64,000 nt of DNA, taken from positions 1-64,000 of the forward strand of contig CANQZG010000007.1 of NCBI GenBank assembly GCA_947628305.1, in the 5' to 3' direction. Positions 42,891 to 53,400 of the stretch are shown in pieces; positions within the stretch are counted from its first letter, which is position 1; each line of letters begins with the position of its first letter. The position numbers and the translations under genes are program-made. Source of the DNA: an uncultured Muribaculaceae bacterium (GTDB lineage: Bacteria > Bacteroidota > Bacteroidia > Bacteroidales > Muribaculaceae). Under the pieces are notes generated by a model, which was not told where the DNA came from, ran no database searches, and worked only from the letters and a program-made list of their open reading frames with translations.

Positions 42891-44302
42891 CGTTTGACTG
42901 TGATGTCGGAACAGTTGACTTCTTTTATGAATCCGAGGACGGCACGGTGGTTGCTCCCGGTGGATGTTAACGTGCAGTCATCGATTGTTACATCGCTCAC
43001 TGTGTCGAGATAGAACCCGTAAGGCCCGGCGTTGACAAACCCTTCTCCGCGACATGGACGGCGGTCATATATCGCGCCGGGATAATCGGTTGTCCTCGCC
43101 ATGTCGATTGATACGTTGTCAAATGTCAGGTCTTTAACTTTGCCCGGTACATCTCCGCCTACGAATATGCCGTTCTCGCTCTTACAGCGTATGTTGATGA
43201 AACTGATACGGCTTACCTCGCCGCAACGGCCCTCGGTCTCACCCTTGGGAAAACGCCAGTTTGCGTCCTTATGGTTACCGTTGGCGCGTGGATAGGAGGT
43301 TACGTATATAGGCTCTGACTTGCCCCACCATACATCGGAGAAGAACCGGCACTCTACATCCATGTTGGAAAATGTCACATCGGTTACAGTTCCCTCATCG
43401 CGGTTTTGAATGCCTATGCCACGGTTTGACGCCGTGATTATGCAGTTGGAGAACATCACGTTGGCGATACTGTCCATATTTTCCGACCCGATTTTGACGG
43501 CGCATGAGCGCGAGGTCATAATACAGTTTGTGACGACAATGTCACGGCATGAACCGTATTGCTCGTATTCCCGGCGGTTTTTCAGGCAGATACAGTCATC
43601 GCCCGACTCGATGTAACAGTTGGCGATACGCGCTTTTTTGCAGTGGTCAAGGTCGATACCGTCGCCGTTGCGTATTTTCAGGTTGTTCAACAGCGAAATC
43701 CCCTCGATGGCGATGTCGCGGCATCCCACGAGATGCACGGTCCAGTACGCACTGTTGCGTATTGTCACATCCCTGATGTTGATTTTTTGGCAGTCAATCA
43801 GTGTCAATACATGTGGACGCGGGTCAAATTCGGTGACCGGCTTCAACTCGTATGAATCGGCGAGCTCTTTTCCCATGAATGCGACACCGTTGCCGTCGAT
43901 TGTTCCTGTCCCGGTGATTGATACATTTTTTAGTTCTTTACCGCTAAGCCACATCATACCCTCGCCTCGGTTATCACCGAACGCGCTCTCGGTGTATATT
44001 GTCTCGTCAGGGTTGGCGAGTAGACGGGAGTTTGGCTCGAAGTGTAAGTTGACGTATGATTTCAGGTGCAGTGGCCCGGCCATGAATGTCTTTCCCGACG
44101 GGAATGTCACTGTTCCCCCGCCGTTTTCGCTACAGCGGTCTATGGCTTTCTGTATGGCTGTGGCGTCATCGGTCTCTCCGTCGCCGACCGCGCCGAAATC
44201 TGTCACATTATAAGTCGTGCCGTCATCCGATTTGCCCGAGCATGCGGTGGTAACGGTCAAAATCGCCAGTGCGATGAATTTGAATAAAATCTTATATTTC
44301 AT
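42887..44302 (-). CDS. GH28-like right-handed beta-helix lipoprotein
   Basis: A 471-residue lipoprotein (ATG 44302; lipobox near TVTTAC) with the pectate-lyase/GH28 parallel beta-helix. Motifs: VTDFGAVGDGETDDATAI at the mature N-terminus, RNGDGIDLDHCKKARI and SGDDCICLKN, holding the catalytic Asp trio of polygalacturonases. The usual GHG is replaced by SRS in MTSRSCAVKIGSE, and the RIK site reads GIQ, so it may not be a classical polygalacturonase. It ends 4 bp into the phosphatase gene; the GH92 gene ends 53 bp upstream. Confidence 0.82.
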   Translation of the reverse strand: MKYKILFKFIALAILTVTTACSGKSDDGTTYNVTDFGAVGDGETDDATAIQKAIDRCSENGGGTVTFPSGKTFMAGPLHLKSYVNLHFEPNSRLLANPDETIYTESAFGDNRGEGMMWLSGKELKNVSITGTGTIDGNGVAFMGKELADSYELKPVTEFDPRPHVLTLIDCQKINIRDVTIRNSAYWTVHLVGCRDIAIEGISLLNNLKIRNGDGIDLDHCKKARIANCYIESGDDCICLKNRREYEQYGSCRDIVVTNCIMTSRSCAVKIGSENMDSIANVMFSNCIITASNRGIGIQNRDEGTVTDVTFSNMDVECRFFSDVWWGKSEPIYVTSYPRANGNHKDANWRFPKGETEGRCGEVSRISFINIRCKSENGIFVGGDVPGKVKDLTFDNVSIDMARTTDYPGAIYDRRPCRGEGFVNAGPYGFYLDTVSDVTIDDCTLTSTGSNHRAVLGFIKEVNCSDITVKR

Positions 44303-44355
44303 TGAATTTATATTATATGGTATAATGGTTTTATTTTTGATTGATTGCGGGAGAA

Positions 44356-46644
44356 TCATTTTATTGTTGGGGGCGATGATTCGGGCGAGCGACCGCGTGT
44401 CATCGACGGTGTCGCGCTCATTTCAAATTCAAGGGTGCCGCCCCCGGTTATATCGTCGTGGGTTATGTAATTTTTGTCGTAGGGTTTGCCGTTGAGCATC
44501 GCCGACTTGATGTATATGTTCTCGGGTGATGCATCGCGGGCGATGACAGTGAATCTTTTGCCGTTTTCAAGGGCGATTTCCATGCGTGGGAATACCGGGC
44601 TGCCAAGGACATAATAAGGGGTCGCGGGGCACACGGGGTAGAACCCCATTGCGGCGAATATGTACCATGCCGACATCTGTCCTGCGTCATCGTTACCTGA
44701 CAACCCTCCGGGGCAGTCGAGGTATTCTGTCTCCATGATGTGACGCACATTGTACTGTGTCTTCCAAGGCTCGCCTACGTAATTGTAGAGCCATGCGACC
44801 TGATGACACGGTTCGTTTCCGTGCCAGTAACGTCCGTGGGAGAACATCGAATCAAGCCGTGAGATATATGCCTCCCAGCCACCCATCGCCTCTATGAGTC
44901 CGTGTTGGTCGTGCGGAACATACCACGTGTAATGGCACGGTGCGCCCTCGGTTATGGACTTGTCAAACGCCACGGGATTGAACGGTGTCGCCCATTGTCC
45001 TGACGCGTGACGTCCCCGTGCATATCCTGTCGCTGGGTCGATTACATTGCGATAGTTCATGGCGCGTCGTGACAGTTCACGGTAATCGCTGTCCCGACCT
45101 AATTTCTTTGCCACCATTGACAGTGCGAAATCATCGAACGCATACTCAAGCGTGCGTGACACCTGTTCCCGACGGTGATATGCGTAAGGGACGCTGTCCT
45201 CCAATGGGACATAGCCGTGTTTCAGGTAAGATTTTAATGCGCGGCGTCCCATTCCGTCCCGGTAGTCTTTTTCATCGGCGGGTGAGACGAAGGCGTTCTT
45301 CCTCATCGCCTCGTATGCCTTGTCGATGTCAAATTCGTCGATGCCCTTGACTATCGCGTCGGAAATTGTCGCGATGCAGTGGTCTCCAATCATAGCTGCG
45401 GTATAACTGTTCCAGCACGGGAAAATCGGCAGCCATCCGCCTTGCTCGTATTTGTCGATGAGCGAGCGCATCATGTCTCCGCTTCGTGAGGGGGAGAGGA
45501 TTGTAAGCAACGGATGCTGGGCGCGGTAGGTGTCCCACATACTGTAGTCATCATAATAGTCATGCCCTTTGGATGCATGCATGATACTTTTTCCACCCGC
45601 GAATGCCGGATAAGAACCGTCAACGTCGTTGAGTGTCCGTGGCAGGAATGACGAGCGGTAGAGCGCACTGTAAAATTTACGCTTTTCTGTCTCACTGCCT
45701 CCTGTCACCGTTATTTTATTTAAGTGCCGTTCCCAGATATTGTGTAACTCCCGACGAGTCTTGTCGAAATCAAAATGGGGGATTTCAGCGTCAAGATTGG
45801 CTGTCGCTCCCTCCGCTCCGGTGAATGATGATGCGGCCTTTATTGTCACGGTCTCGCCCGGTGTTACATCAAACTCGATATATGCCCCGATTGCGGGAAG
45901 TCCTGACCGTGATGTTTCGCCGGGATAGGTCATCTCTTTCTCGTATGTACCGTATCCCGTTACTTTCAGACTCTTGTCCCATTCGACAATGAAGTGTCCC
46001 GCGAATCCGGCACTTTCACCTTTACCTTGGTATATGCGGTGGACGGGGTTGTTCCCTGTGATGCGCCGGTTCTTGATATCGATTGCTATTGAGCCTTCAC
46101 CCTCGTCGCTGTTCGGGTTGATGACAAGGTAACCTTTGCCCCCGTTAAAGTAGGTGAATCGGAAAATCGCCGAGCGCGAGCGGCCTGTCATCTCGGTCTT
46201 GATTCCCTCGCCGGGCAACGTCACTGAATAATAGTCGGGACGTGAGATTTCGCTGCCACGCTCGATGCGTGTCGCTCGTGCGGTAGGGGAGAGACGTAGA
46301 GTCCCGCTTAAGGCCGACAATGTCATTGACCCGTAATCTTGGGTGCATCCCCCGACAATCCAGTGGGAACAGCGGAATCCTTGAAGCAATGAGTCGGTAT
46401 AATAGTATGGTGCGACACATTTGCGCTCGGTGTCGCGTGTCTGTGGAGTCCAGAAATTCATCCCGTGGGGTTCAAGCACCGCCGGGAGCGTCTGGCCTAA
46501 TTCCTCGGTGTTGCGACCGAACATTCCTGCGGTGTGTGTCACGCTCGGCGCGGTGCCTATGCGTGGCTCGACGTAGTCGGTCAGTCCCGCTGTGGCTGTC
46601 GAGGCTATCAATGACATGATGATGCATGTAGCGATATGTCTCAT
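44356..46644 (-). CDS. GH92 family alpha-mannosidase
   Basis: A 762-residue secreted exo-alpha-mannosidase, Ca-dependent in the family. A signal peptide (MRHIATCIIMSLIASTATA) precedes YVEPRIGTAPSVTHTAGMFG. The (alpha/alpha)6 domain has GAPCHYTWYVPHDQHGLIE (catalytic Glu region) and LSGNDDAGQMSAWYIFAAMG (Asp pair and metal/sugar contacts). It acts on mannose linkages of host or yeast glycans in characterised relatives; specificity here is unknown. It heads a GH92-GH28-phosphatase unit and is separated from the 497-aa gene by palindromes. Confidence 0.93.
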   Translation of the reverse strand: MRHIATCIIMSLIASTATAGLTDYVEPRIGTAPSVTHTAGMFGRNTEELGQTLPAVLEPHGMNFWTPQTRDTERKCVAPYYYTDSLLQGFRCSHWIVGGCTQDYGSMTLSALSGTLRLSPTARATRIERGSEISRPDYYSVTLPGEGIKTEMTGRSRSAIFRFTYFNGGKGYLVINPNSDEGEGSIAIDIKNRRITGNNPVHRIYQGKGESAGFAGHFIVEWDKSLKVTGYGTYEKEMTYPGETSRSGLPAIGAYIEFDVTPGETVTIKAASSFTGAEGATANLDAEIPHFDFDKTRRELHNIWERHLNKITVTGGSETEKRKFYSALYRSSFLPRTLNDVDGSYPAFAGGKSIMHASKGHDYYDDYSMWDTYRAQHPLLTILSPSRSGDMMRSLIDKYEQGGWLPIFPCWNSYTAAMIGDHCIATISDAIVKGIDEFDIDKAYEAMRKNAFVSPADEKDYRDGMGRRALKSYLKHGYVPLEDSVPYAYHRREQVSRTLEYAFDDFALSMVAKKLGRDSDYRELSRRAMNYRNVIDPATGYARGRHASGQWATPFNPVAFDKSITEGAPCHYTWYVPHDQHGLIEAMGGWEAYISRLDSMFSHGRYWHGNEPCHQVAWLYNYVGEPWKTQYNVRHIMETEYLDCPGGLSGNDDAGQMSAWYIFAAMGFYPVCPATPYYVLGSPVFPRMEIALENGKRFTVIARDASPENIYIKSAMLNGKPYDKNYITHDDITGGGTLEFEMSATPSMTRGRSPESSPPTIK

Positions 46645-46667
46645 TATGATTGTTGGATTGTCGATTG

Positions 46668-46687
46668 GGTCGCGGCATGCCGCGGCC
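46668..46687. repeat. REP-like palindrome near the GH92 start
   Basis: GGTCGCGGCATGCCGCGGCC contains the perfect core palindrome CGCGGCATGCCGCG. It resembles the palindrome at 58292-58311 in sequence and length. It lies 24 bp upstream of the GH92 start. Confidence 0.65.
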
Positions 46688-46705
46688 GTACTGTTCAGGA
46701 TTGTT

Positions 46706-46739
46706 TAAATTTAGTTAGAATAAGGTAGGGTGTCGCAAA
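46706..46739 (-). promoter_or_regulatory. Possible promoter of the GH92 unit
   Basis: The minus strand has TTTG (46739-46736), 22 bases, then TAAATTTA (46713-46706), one base off the -7 consensus and with slightly long spacing. It would allow GH92 to be transcribed separately from SusCD. Confidence 0.35.
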
Positions 46740-46757
46740 ATAGAGACTTAATGCGAC

Positions 46758-46848
46758 ATCGTAGGGACGCGCCAACGTGCGCGTCCTCAAAGTGAAGATT
46801 ACCAATTATCTGCAATAACGGACGCGCACGTTGGCGCGTCCCTACGAT
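46758..46848. repeat. REP-like inverted repeat, 29-bp arms
   Basis: The arm at 46758-46786 begins ATCGTAGGGACGCGCC and is exactly reverse-complemented at 46820-46848, with a 33-base loop. A near-identical element with different loop sequence is at 48546-48639. The interval 46645-46940 between genes is occupied almost entirely by this, the palindrome at 46668, the candidate promoter and the hairpin at 46885. Confidence 0.95.
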
Positions 46849-46884
46849 GCCGATTTGAGAGTTTTTATTGGCGCGTCTTTATGA

Positions 46885-46918
46885 ACGAGGGGTTGATGAC
46901 ATGTCATCAACCCCTCGT
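46885..46918 (-). terminator. 34-bp perfect palindrome after the 497-aa gene
   Basis: ACGAGGGGTTGATGACA followed directly by its reverse complement. It lies 23 bp past the stop at 46941 and probably ends the SusCD transcript or protects its 3' end. It lacks a clear T tract. Confidence 0.6.
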
Positions 46919-46940
46919 GAAAAATCGGGAAGGGGTCCCG

Positions 46941-48434
46941 TTATTTGCGGATAACCTGTTTGGTTACTTTTTTGCCCTGTTTAACGATATAGAGACCGTT
47001 TTCAGGCTCTGCGACGCGTACGCCCTGGAGGTTGTAATATTCAACGGGAGCGTTTTCATCGTTGTCGACAGCGATGTCGCCTATACCGCTTGCGCTTGCA
47101 TCAAACTTCTTGAGCGTGATGTCGGCCCAGGGATGCCAGTAACCGTCGCCTGTGTTGGAATCCTTACCCATGCCGAGCCATACCTTGGTGGGTGCGGTAA
47201 GTTCAAATTCTACATATTGATACCATTTTTCAGGATTTGCTACGAAAGCGGCGGCGGCTTCACGTTCAGAACCTGAATCATTGCGGTATATCAGCTTATT
47301 GACTGTTTCGTATGGAATTACGTCCTGCCAGTCGCCTTCCTTATTGCCTTCTACGCGTACCGGGTTGTTGTGGGGCATTGCATTGAGGTCGCCGTTACAG
47401 ATTTCCCAGCAATCCTTGATGCGGACACGAATATCTTGGTTTTCGGTGAGGTCGCCAAGGTCTTCGCTCCATTTAAGTGTATTGGGACATGTCTCGTTCT
47501 TTGACATGAAAATGTATGCGTGGTCGTAGTCTGTCTGCGCGTCATAGTCATTGGCTACGTACCAGTCTTTTGTTGTACGTCCTTTGTAGCCGTAGGCATT
47601 GACTTTGTCACATGGCCATTTATGGTTATAATTATTACCATCGGCGTCAACTTCAGTTCCATAGCGATGGAATGTCAGCATCCCGAAGCGGTATTTACCG
47701 GCCGGCAGTTCAACTTGCTGACCATATTTGTAGGGAGAACCGCCACATTTACGGTAGTCGCCTCCTCCTGAACCATCTTTTTGGATGTCGGGAGTTTTCT
47801 CACCACCATCGGAATTCTTGTTGTCCCATGAACGTTTTGAGTCAATTCCCGTGCTGAAATCACCGTTTTCAACTGTGATTTCGCCATTGGGACCTGTTAG
47901 TTTGAAGTTATCAAAACAAGTCCATTCGTCATGATAACATCCTGTGTTTGCGATTCCGAACACAAGGTCACCTCCCTCATGGTTTACTTTGACCGAGTTA
48001 GCATATTTGCCTTCAGAGAATGCAGTGCTTGCTTCACCAAGGCTATTTGGTGCTACGGTATTGTTATCGAAGAGTCCTTCAACGGCTTTCTTGGCATTCC
48101 CGATAAAGATGAATGCCTTGTGGAGGTCGGCATTACCGGGCATATTGGCCTTGGCGAAATCGTTGTTACCACAACGGTATGCGGCGTTACATGTGAGGGT
48201 ATATTCCCCGGCAGGTGCATTGGGAACAATCTGATAAAGACGGAACGCTCCATTAAACACACCTCCAACACCGTCACCGACCTCACCGATTACACCTTGC
48301 CATCCGGGAATGTAGGTAACATCCTTGAGATATTGGTTGGTCACGTCGACATACGCGCCCTGTGCGTTGGCTGAAGCTACCATTGCGATTGCTCCGAGCG
48401 CCATGGCACCACGTTTGATGTACTTGTTAATCAT
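46941..48434 (-). CDS. Secreted protein with two beta-sandwich-like halves and sorting tail
   Basis: A 497-residue protein with signal peptide (RGAMALGAIAMVASANA; ATG 48434). Two similar halves each end in a Phe/Trp-rich stretch: ~25-190 (TNQYLKDVTYIPGWQG ... DEWTCFDNFKL) and ~190-440 (GEKTPDIQKDGSGGGDYRKC ... VEFELTAPTKVWLGMG). They look like carbohydrate-binding or jelly-roll domains. The C-terminus (VEYYNLQGVRVAEPENGLYI, then KQGKKVTKQVIRK) is the type IX-like sorting tail common in Prevotella and Muribaculaceae. Directly after SusD it may act as a surface glycan-binding protein, which is inference. No lipobox is seen. Confidence 0.65.
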   Translation of the reverse strand: MINKYIKRGAMALGAIAMVASANAQGAYVDVTNQYLKDVTYIPGWQGVIGEVGDGVGGVFNGAFRLYQIVPNAPAGEYTLTCNAAYRCGNNDFAKANMPGNADLHKAFIFIGNAKKAVEGLFDNNTVAPNSLGEASTAFSEGKYANSVKVNHEGGDLVFGIANTGCYHDEWTCFDNFKLTGPNGEITVENGDFSTGIDSKRSWDNKNSDGGEKTPDIQKDGSGGGDYRKCGGSPYKYGQQVELPAGKYRFGMLTFHRYGTEVDADGNNYNHKWPCDKVNAYGYKGRTTKDWYVANDYDAQTDYDHAYIFMSKNETCPNTLKWSEDLGDLTENQDIRVRIKDCWEICNGDLNAMPHNNPVRVEGNKEGDWQDVIPYETVNKLIYRNDSGSEREAAAAFVANPEKWYQYVEFELTAPTKVWLGMGKDSNTGDGYWHPWADITLKKFDASASGIGDIAVDNDENAPVEYYNLQGVRVAEPENGLYIVKQGKKVTKQVIRK

Positions 48435-48450
48435 GTTGATTGAATTTGGT

Positions 48451-48467
48451 TGATTGATTGATTGATT
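48451..48467. repeat. Short TGAT tandem run in a 5' leader
   Basis: Four TGAT units plus a base, 17-33 bp before the start of the 497-aa gene. Such runs can change length, but this one lies outside the coding region, so at most it would tune expression. Confidence 0.6.
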
Positions 48468-48545
48468 GAATAAATAAAAACTATTAACTTGATTGAATGA
48501 AATTCTATTGTTGGACTTATGAGGAAAAGAGAAACGATTAATTCC

Positions 48546-48639
48546 ATCGTAGGGACGCGCCAACGTGCGCGTCTTCGGGTACAAATTGTCGGATAATTGA
48601 CTGTATTCTTGGACGCGCACGTTGGCGCGTCCCTACGAT
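48546..48639. repeat. REP-like inverted repeat, 28-bp arms
   Basis: The arm at 48546-48573 begins ATCGTAGGGACGCGCC and is exactly reverse-complemented at 48612-48639, with a 38-base loop. The arms are the same as at 46758-46848 but the loop is unrelated, so the palindromic arms are what is conserved. It sits between SusD and the 497-aa gene. Confidence 0.95.
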
Positions 48640-48652
48640 GGGAGAGTCTTGT

Positions 48653-50398
48653 TTATATTCCCAGATAACCGGGATTCTGTTTCCAGTTGGTGTTAGTCTC
48701 GAGAATACCTTTTTGAATCGGCATCAGGCGGCGGTTGGGGTCTTTGGCTCCCTCGCGTTCAACCCAGTGGAATGTCTTGTGTTCGGCATCGTCCCATACC
48801 TTGTAACGGTTCTTCTGTCCCCAGTCGGCTTCGAATTGGCCGCAACGTATAAGGTCGTTCCTGCGCCACGGTTCGCCGATAAACTCGCGTGAACGTTCAT
48901 CAAGGAGGTCCTGCATGGTGAATCCCCCTGAAACATGCGGGGCGTTGGAACAGTCGCGCACCTCGTTGACAAGGCTTTCGACGGTCTGTCCGTTGGTCGC
49001 TGTCGCGCCACGCATGATACATTCAGCCTTTGTGAGAAGAATGTCAGCGTAACGGAAGATGGGGTAGTCGTTGGCCTGTTGGCGGTCCCAAAGTGTATAG
49101 TCCTGTTCACGCGGAGGATATTTGAACAGACGTGCGCCTTTCTGTATATTCAGCAGGGCGGTCCCGTCGGCGATTGTCGCCTTGGTCGGTTTGGGGGATG
49201 ACTCATCGCCCAATGAATATATGCTTGCGTCGTCAAATTCAAATTCAGCCCTGAAATTCAGTTGCCCGATGAGGGTGTTGGGTGAAAAATTGGCGTTGGC
49301 ATATAACATCACGGGGACATCGGTGAAATTATAGTTGGCATCCACTTGATATTGCGGGCCTTGTAGCACGATTTGATTACGTTCGTCACCGGGGAGATTG
49401 AAGCGTGCGACCGCCTCGGATGTCATTACATGGTTGCCGGCGGTTGATTTGGCCGGCGACCATCCCAGGAATGCCGGTTTACACAGCCCGTCTTTTTTGA
49501 AGGCCCACCAGCGATAGAAAGTAATGGTTCCATCGCCTTTGGTAGCGGGGTCAACATCGTAGGCATAGATAAAGTCCTTGATGTGTACTCCGTTGTCGGG
49601 GAAGAATTTCTTACGGTAACCGCGACCTACCTCAAAGACACCTGAATTGATGATTTCGTCACACCATTTCACGCAGTCGTTGAGTTTCTCGTTGGGGGTG
49701 TCGTTGGTGACAGTGGTGATGTCATGGGTGTAGACGCCCCAGTTGAGATACACCTTGGCGAGGAGGGCGGCGGCCATCCAATAGTTGGGTTTGCCGTAGG
49801 TCGATACATTGTTTTCCTTGCTAAGTCCGTTCTCCTGGGACAGGATGTCGAGAAGTTCCTCCTCGATGAACCGGGCGACATCGGCACGCGGCTGGCGGTC
49901 GATGCGCTCGCCTTCCTCGAAGCAACGGTTCATGATGGGTGCGTCGCCATACATCTCCATCATCCAGAAATGATAGTAGGCACGTACTGCACGCAACGGT
50001 GCGACAACGGGGTCTTTGCCGTCAACGCCACCGTAGGCGAGGATTTTCTTGTTGGTCTCGGTGCAACCCTGCATACATCCCTCAATCATTCGGCAATTCC
50101 AATTGTCAAGAGTCAGGGAGTGTATTGAACCGTTGACTGCACGGCCATCGTCCCAGTAGTTGCCGAGCCCGTAACAAACGCCCATGATTTCATCACCCTG
50201 GTTTACCACGCCTTCGTTGAAGTCGCGGCCGAACCAGCCGTGGAGGAAACGGTAACAACCGTTGAATTCGCCTTCGATGGCAATCGGGTTGTCGGGGAGT
50301 GTAGTGTAGCGGTTATTAATAGGGGTGTCAAGGTCGGTACAGGCTGTTGTGCCGGCGAGGACTCCCGATAGTGCTAACAGTTTGATATATGATTTCAT
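48653..50398 (-). CDS. SusD/RagB-family outer-membrane lipoprotein
   Basis: A 581-residue SusD-like lipoprotein. The signal peptide MKSYIKLLALSGVLAGTTAC ends in a lipobox. SusD landmarks include RAVRAYYHFWMMEMYGDAPI, a tetratricopeptide-like middle (YGKPNYWMAAALLAKVYLNW) and the C-terminal YPIFRYADILLTKAECIMR and LLDERSREFIGEPWRRNDLI. It caps the SusC transporter and binds glycan on the cell surface. It follows SusC by 24 bp, so it depends on the same promoter and may suffer polar effects when SusC is out of frame. Confidence 0.96.
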   Translation of the reverse strand: MKSYIKLLALSGVLAGTTACTDLDTPINNRYTTLPDNPIAIEGEFNGCYRFLHGWFGRDFNEGVVNQGDEIMGVCYGLGNYWDDGRAVNGSIHSLTLDNWNCRMIEGCMQGCTETNKKILAYGGVDGKDPVVAPLRAVRAYYHFWMMEMYGDAPIMNRCFEEGERIDRQPRADVARFIEEELLDILSQENGLSKENNVSTYGKPNYWMAAALLAKVYLNWGVYTHDITTVTNDTPNEKLNDCVKWCDEIINSGVFEVGRGYRKKFFPDNGVHIKDFIYAYDVDPATKGDGTITFYRWWAFKKDGLCKPAFLGWSPAKSTAGNHVMTSEAVARFNLPGDERNQIVLQGPQYQVDANYNFTDVPVMLYANANFSPNTLIGQLNFRAEFEFDDASIYSLGDESSPKPTKATIADGTALLNIQKGARLFKYPPREQDYTLWDRQQANDYPIFRYADILLTKAECIMRGATATNGQTVESLVNEVRDCSNAPHVSGGFTMQDLLDERSREFIGEPWRRNDLIRCGQFEADWGQKNRYKVWDDAEHKTFHWVEREGAKDPNRRLMPIQKGILETNTNWKQNPGYLGI

Positions 50399-50422
50399 AT
50401 TGTTATAGTCAATGATGCGATA

Positions 50423-53400
50423 TTAGAAATTGATAGTTGCGCCTACAAGTACCTGGCGGGTGCGGGGATAGTGGTCCCAACGGGTGTCATGTCCCGGTTC
50501 GAGTCCGCCGAGGCATATCTCGGGGTCACGTCCCTTGTAGCTTGTGATAGTGAACAGGTTGTTGCCCGATACATAGAGGCGTAGGTCGCGAATCCAGCCG
50601 TTGAAGCAGTTACGGAATGTGTAACCGAGTGTCGCGGTAGCGAGTTTGAAGTAGCTTCCGTTCTCAAGGTAACGGTCTGACGGATAGTGGGCGAGACCGT
50701 CGGTGGGCAGTTGCTCGTCGATAACTGATGCGAGTACGTTCTTGCCTTGTGAAATCGCGCCGACATAGGAGAAGTATGCACGTGGCTCGTTGAAGATTTT
50801 CTGACCGAACACGCCGGTGAAGAAGAGGTTCAAGTCCCAGTTCTTGTAGGTGAGCGTGTTGTTCCAGCCCATTGTCAGCTTGGGTTGTGCGTTACCCATC
50901 TTGATGCGGTCTTTCTCACCGGGTGAAAGAGTGGTGCGACGGCTGCCGTCGGCCTCGTAGATATAGTCACCGGTCTCGAGGTCGCGCTCGAAGAAAGTCG
51001 AAACTCCGTTGTCGTTGTAACCGGCCCATTCCCATAGATAGAATGTACCGATAGGCTCGCCCTCGACGATACGCTGGGTTGTGCAACCTTGTGACAGACC
51101 GGGCATGTCGGGGTCATAGCGGTTGAGGACACCGGCGTTGAATTCCGAATTGGATACGCTGACAACCTTGTTGGCGTTATGGGAGAAGTTGAGCGATGTG
51201 TTCCAGTTGAAATCGCGTGACTGGACGGGAACCGCGTTGATTGACAGTTCAACGCCTCGGTTGCGCATCTTGCCGACGTTGGCAATTAGCTTGTCTACGG
51301 GATAAAGCGCAGTCGACACGGGATATTCCCAAATCATGTCCTTGGTGTCCTTGTTGTAATACTCGATTGTACCGTTGATACGGCCATTGAGGAATGCGAA
51401 ATCAATACCGATGTTGAGCATTGTGGTGGTCTCCCATTTGAGGTCATTGTTGACGTTACGGGCGACATTGAGGCTCTTGTAGCTTGTTTTCTCTCCTGTG
51501 ACGGGGTCAACATACTCAAACCGTGTACCTGCCTGATAGAAATAGCGTGACGTGTAGATGTCAAATCCTTGGGCGTTACCGCTCTGTCCCCAGCCGACAC
51601 GCAGCTTAAGGTCGTTGAACAGGCCGAGGTCTTTGATGAAATTTTCCTCCGACAGACGCCATGCGACAGACGCCGAGGGGAATGTGGCCCATTTGTTGTT
51701 TGCGCCGAATGTCGATGAACCGTCACGGCGGACAGCTGCCTGGAGAAGATATTTGGACATGAACGAGTAGTTGACACGACCGTAGAACGAAATCATGCGG
51801 GTGAGTGATTCAAGTTCAGCCCCCACCGGGTCGGTATTCCATGAGTTGGCCATGCCTATGTCGTTCCATCCGAGGGTATCGTCATAATAATTGTAACCAT
51901 TGGCTCTGAATCCACCGCCGTTCTTGTGCTCCTCCCATGAATAACCGGCCATGAGGGCGAGTTTGTGAATTTTGTTGAAGGTCTTGTCGTAGTTGGCATA
52001 TATCTCCATCAGTTTGCCATAATCATCAGTGACCTTTTGGTTTGATTCACCGTGTTTATGATTGGTCTGTGATTTGGTGGAAAAATAGTCCCAGTAATGC
52101 CAGTTTTGGGTCTCGTATGCGAAGTTTCCGTTCAGTAAGAGTCCGTCGATGATTTTCAACGAGGCCTTACCCGTCACTTGGAAACGCTTGAAGGTCGCCT
52201 TGGATGTATCCTCATAAATCATCGAGAGCGGGTTGTAATACTGCGAGATTGTCGGATTGGAGTACCAAGAGCCATCCTCATTGCGGACAGGTTCGAGCGG
52301 CGAGTAGTAGTACATTGCCTGATATACCGAGCCACCCTGTTTGTTGCGCGGTACACCCCATTCGTTACGGATGTTGCCGTTGACACCGAGGGCGAGGGTC
52401 AGTCGGTCTTTCAGTGTCTTGGTCTCGGCGTAGGCGCGTGCGGTGAACAGATTGTTTCCGACACCCTTGATGATACCGTCACGCTTGATATAGTTGACCG
52501 AAGCGTTATAGGTGGTCGATTTGCTACCTCCCGAAATCGATAGGTTGTGGTTGGTCGCGAAACCGGTGCGCTGTGTCTCCTTGGCCCAGTTGGTGTCAGC
52601 CCCCATGTCGTTGAGGAGGTTGATATTGTTGGCAGCGGCGTATTCGCGAAGCTGCGTGGCCGTCATCATCTTGTGGTCGTTGGCTATTTTTTCCCATGAA
52701 GCATATCCCTGATAGGTCACGCGGGCGGGTCCTTCGGCACCTTTCTTTGTGGTGACGATGATGACACCGTTGGCGGCCTTCGAACCGTAGATTGCGGTGG
52801 CTGATGCGTCACGGAGCACGTCTATAGACTCGATGTCGCTCGGCGGGATGAGGTTGAGGTTCACTCCCGGTATCCCATCGACAACATATAAAGGTGACGC
52901 TCCCTCGTTTCTCAGTGTCGATGCGCCACGCAGTGTCAGTGAGTTGACACCGCCGTTGGGGTCGGAGTTCTGCACGACCACGAGGCCCGGGACTTTGCCC
53001 TGGAGCAACTGGCCGGGGTCGGTGTAAGAACCGACATTGAGGTCCTTGGCCTGTACGGTCGAAATCGAACCTGTCAGGTCCTTGCGCTGCATAGTGCCGT
53101 AACCCACAACGACAACTTCGTCAAGAAGCTGGTTGTCGGTTTTCAGCGTTATTGTAAGTGTGGTTTTATCGGCCTTGACTTCCTGGGTCTTGTAACCGAT
53201 GTAAGATACAATCAGGGTCTTGCCAAAGGCGTTATCGATTGTAAACTTTCCGTCAACGTCAGTGCCGATACCGAGTTGAGTTCCTTTGACACGGACTGAC
53301 GCACCGATGACGGGCTCACCTTCCTCATCGAAGACTGTCCCTGAAACCTGGGATTGTGCAAACGCGGGAATACTTGCTAAAATGAATGCGATACAAAGCA

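Noticed and set aside
48451-48467. TGAT tandem repeat as a phase-variable coding switch
   Set aside because: It is upstream of the preferred start (ATG 48434, with signal peptide), so length change would not shift the frame.
46758-48639. CRISPR-like repeats
   Set aside because: Only two copies 1.8 kb apart, each an inverted repeat, with no spacer array or cas gene.
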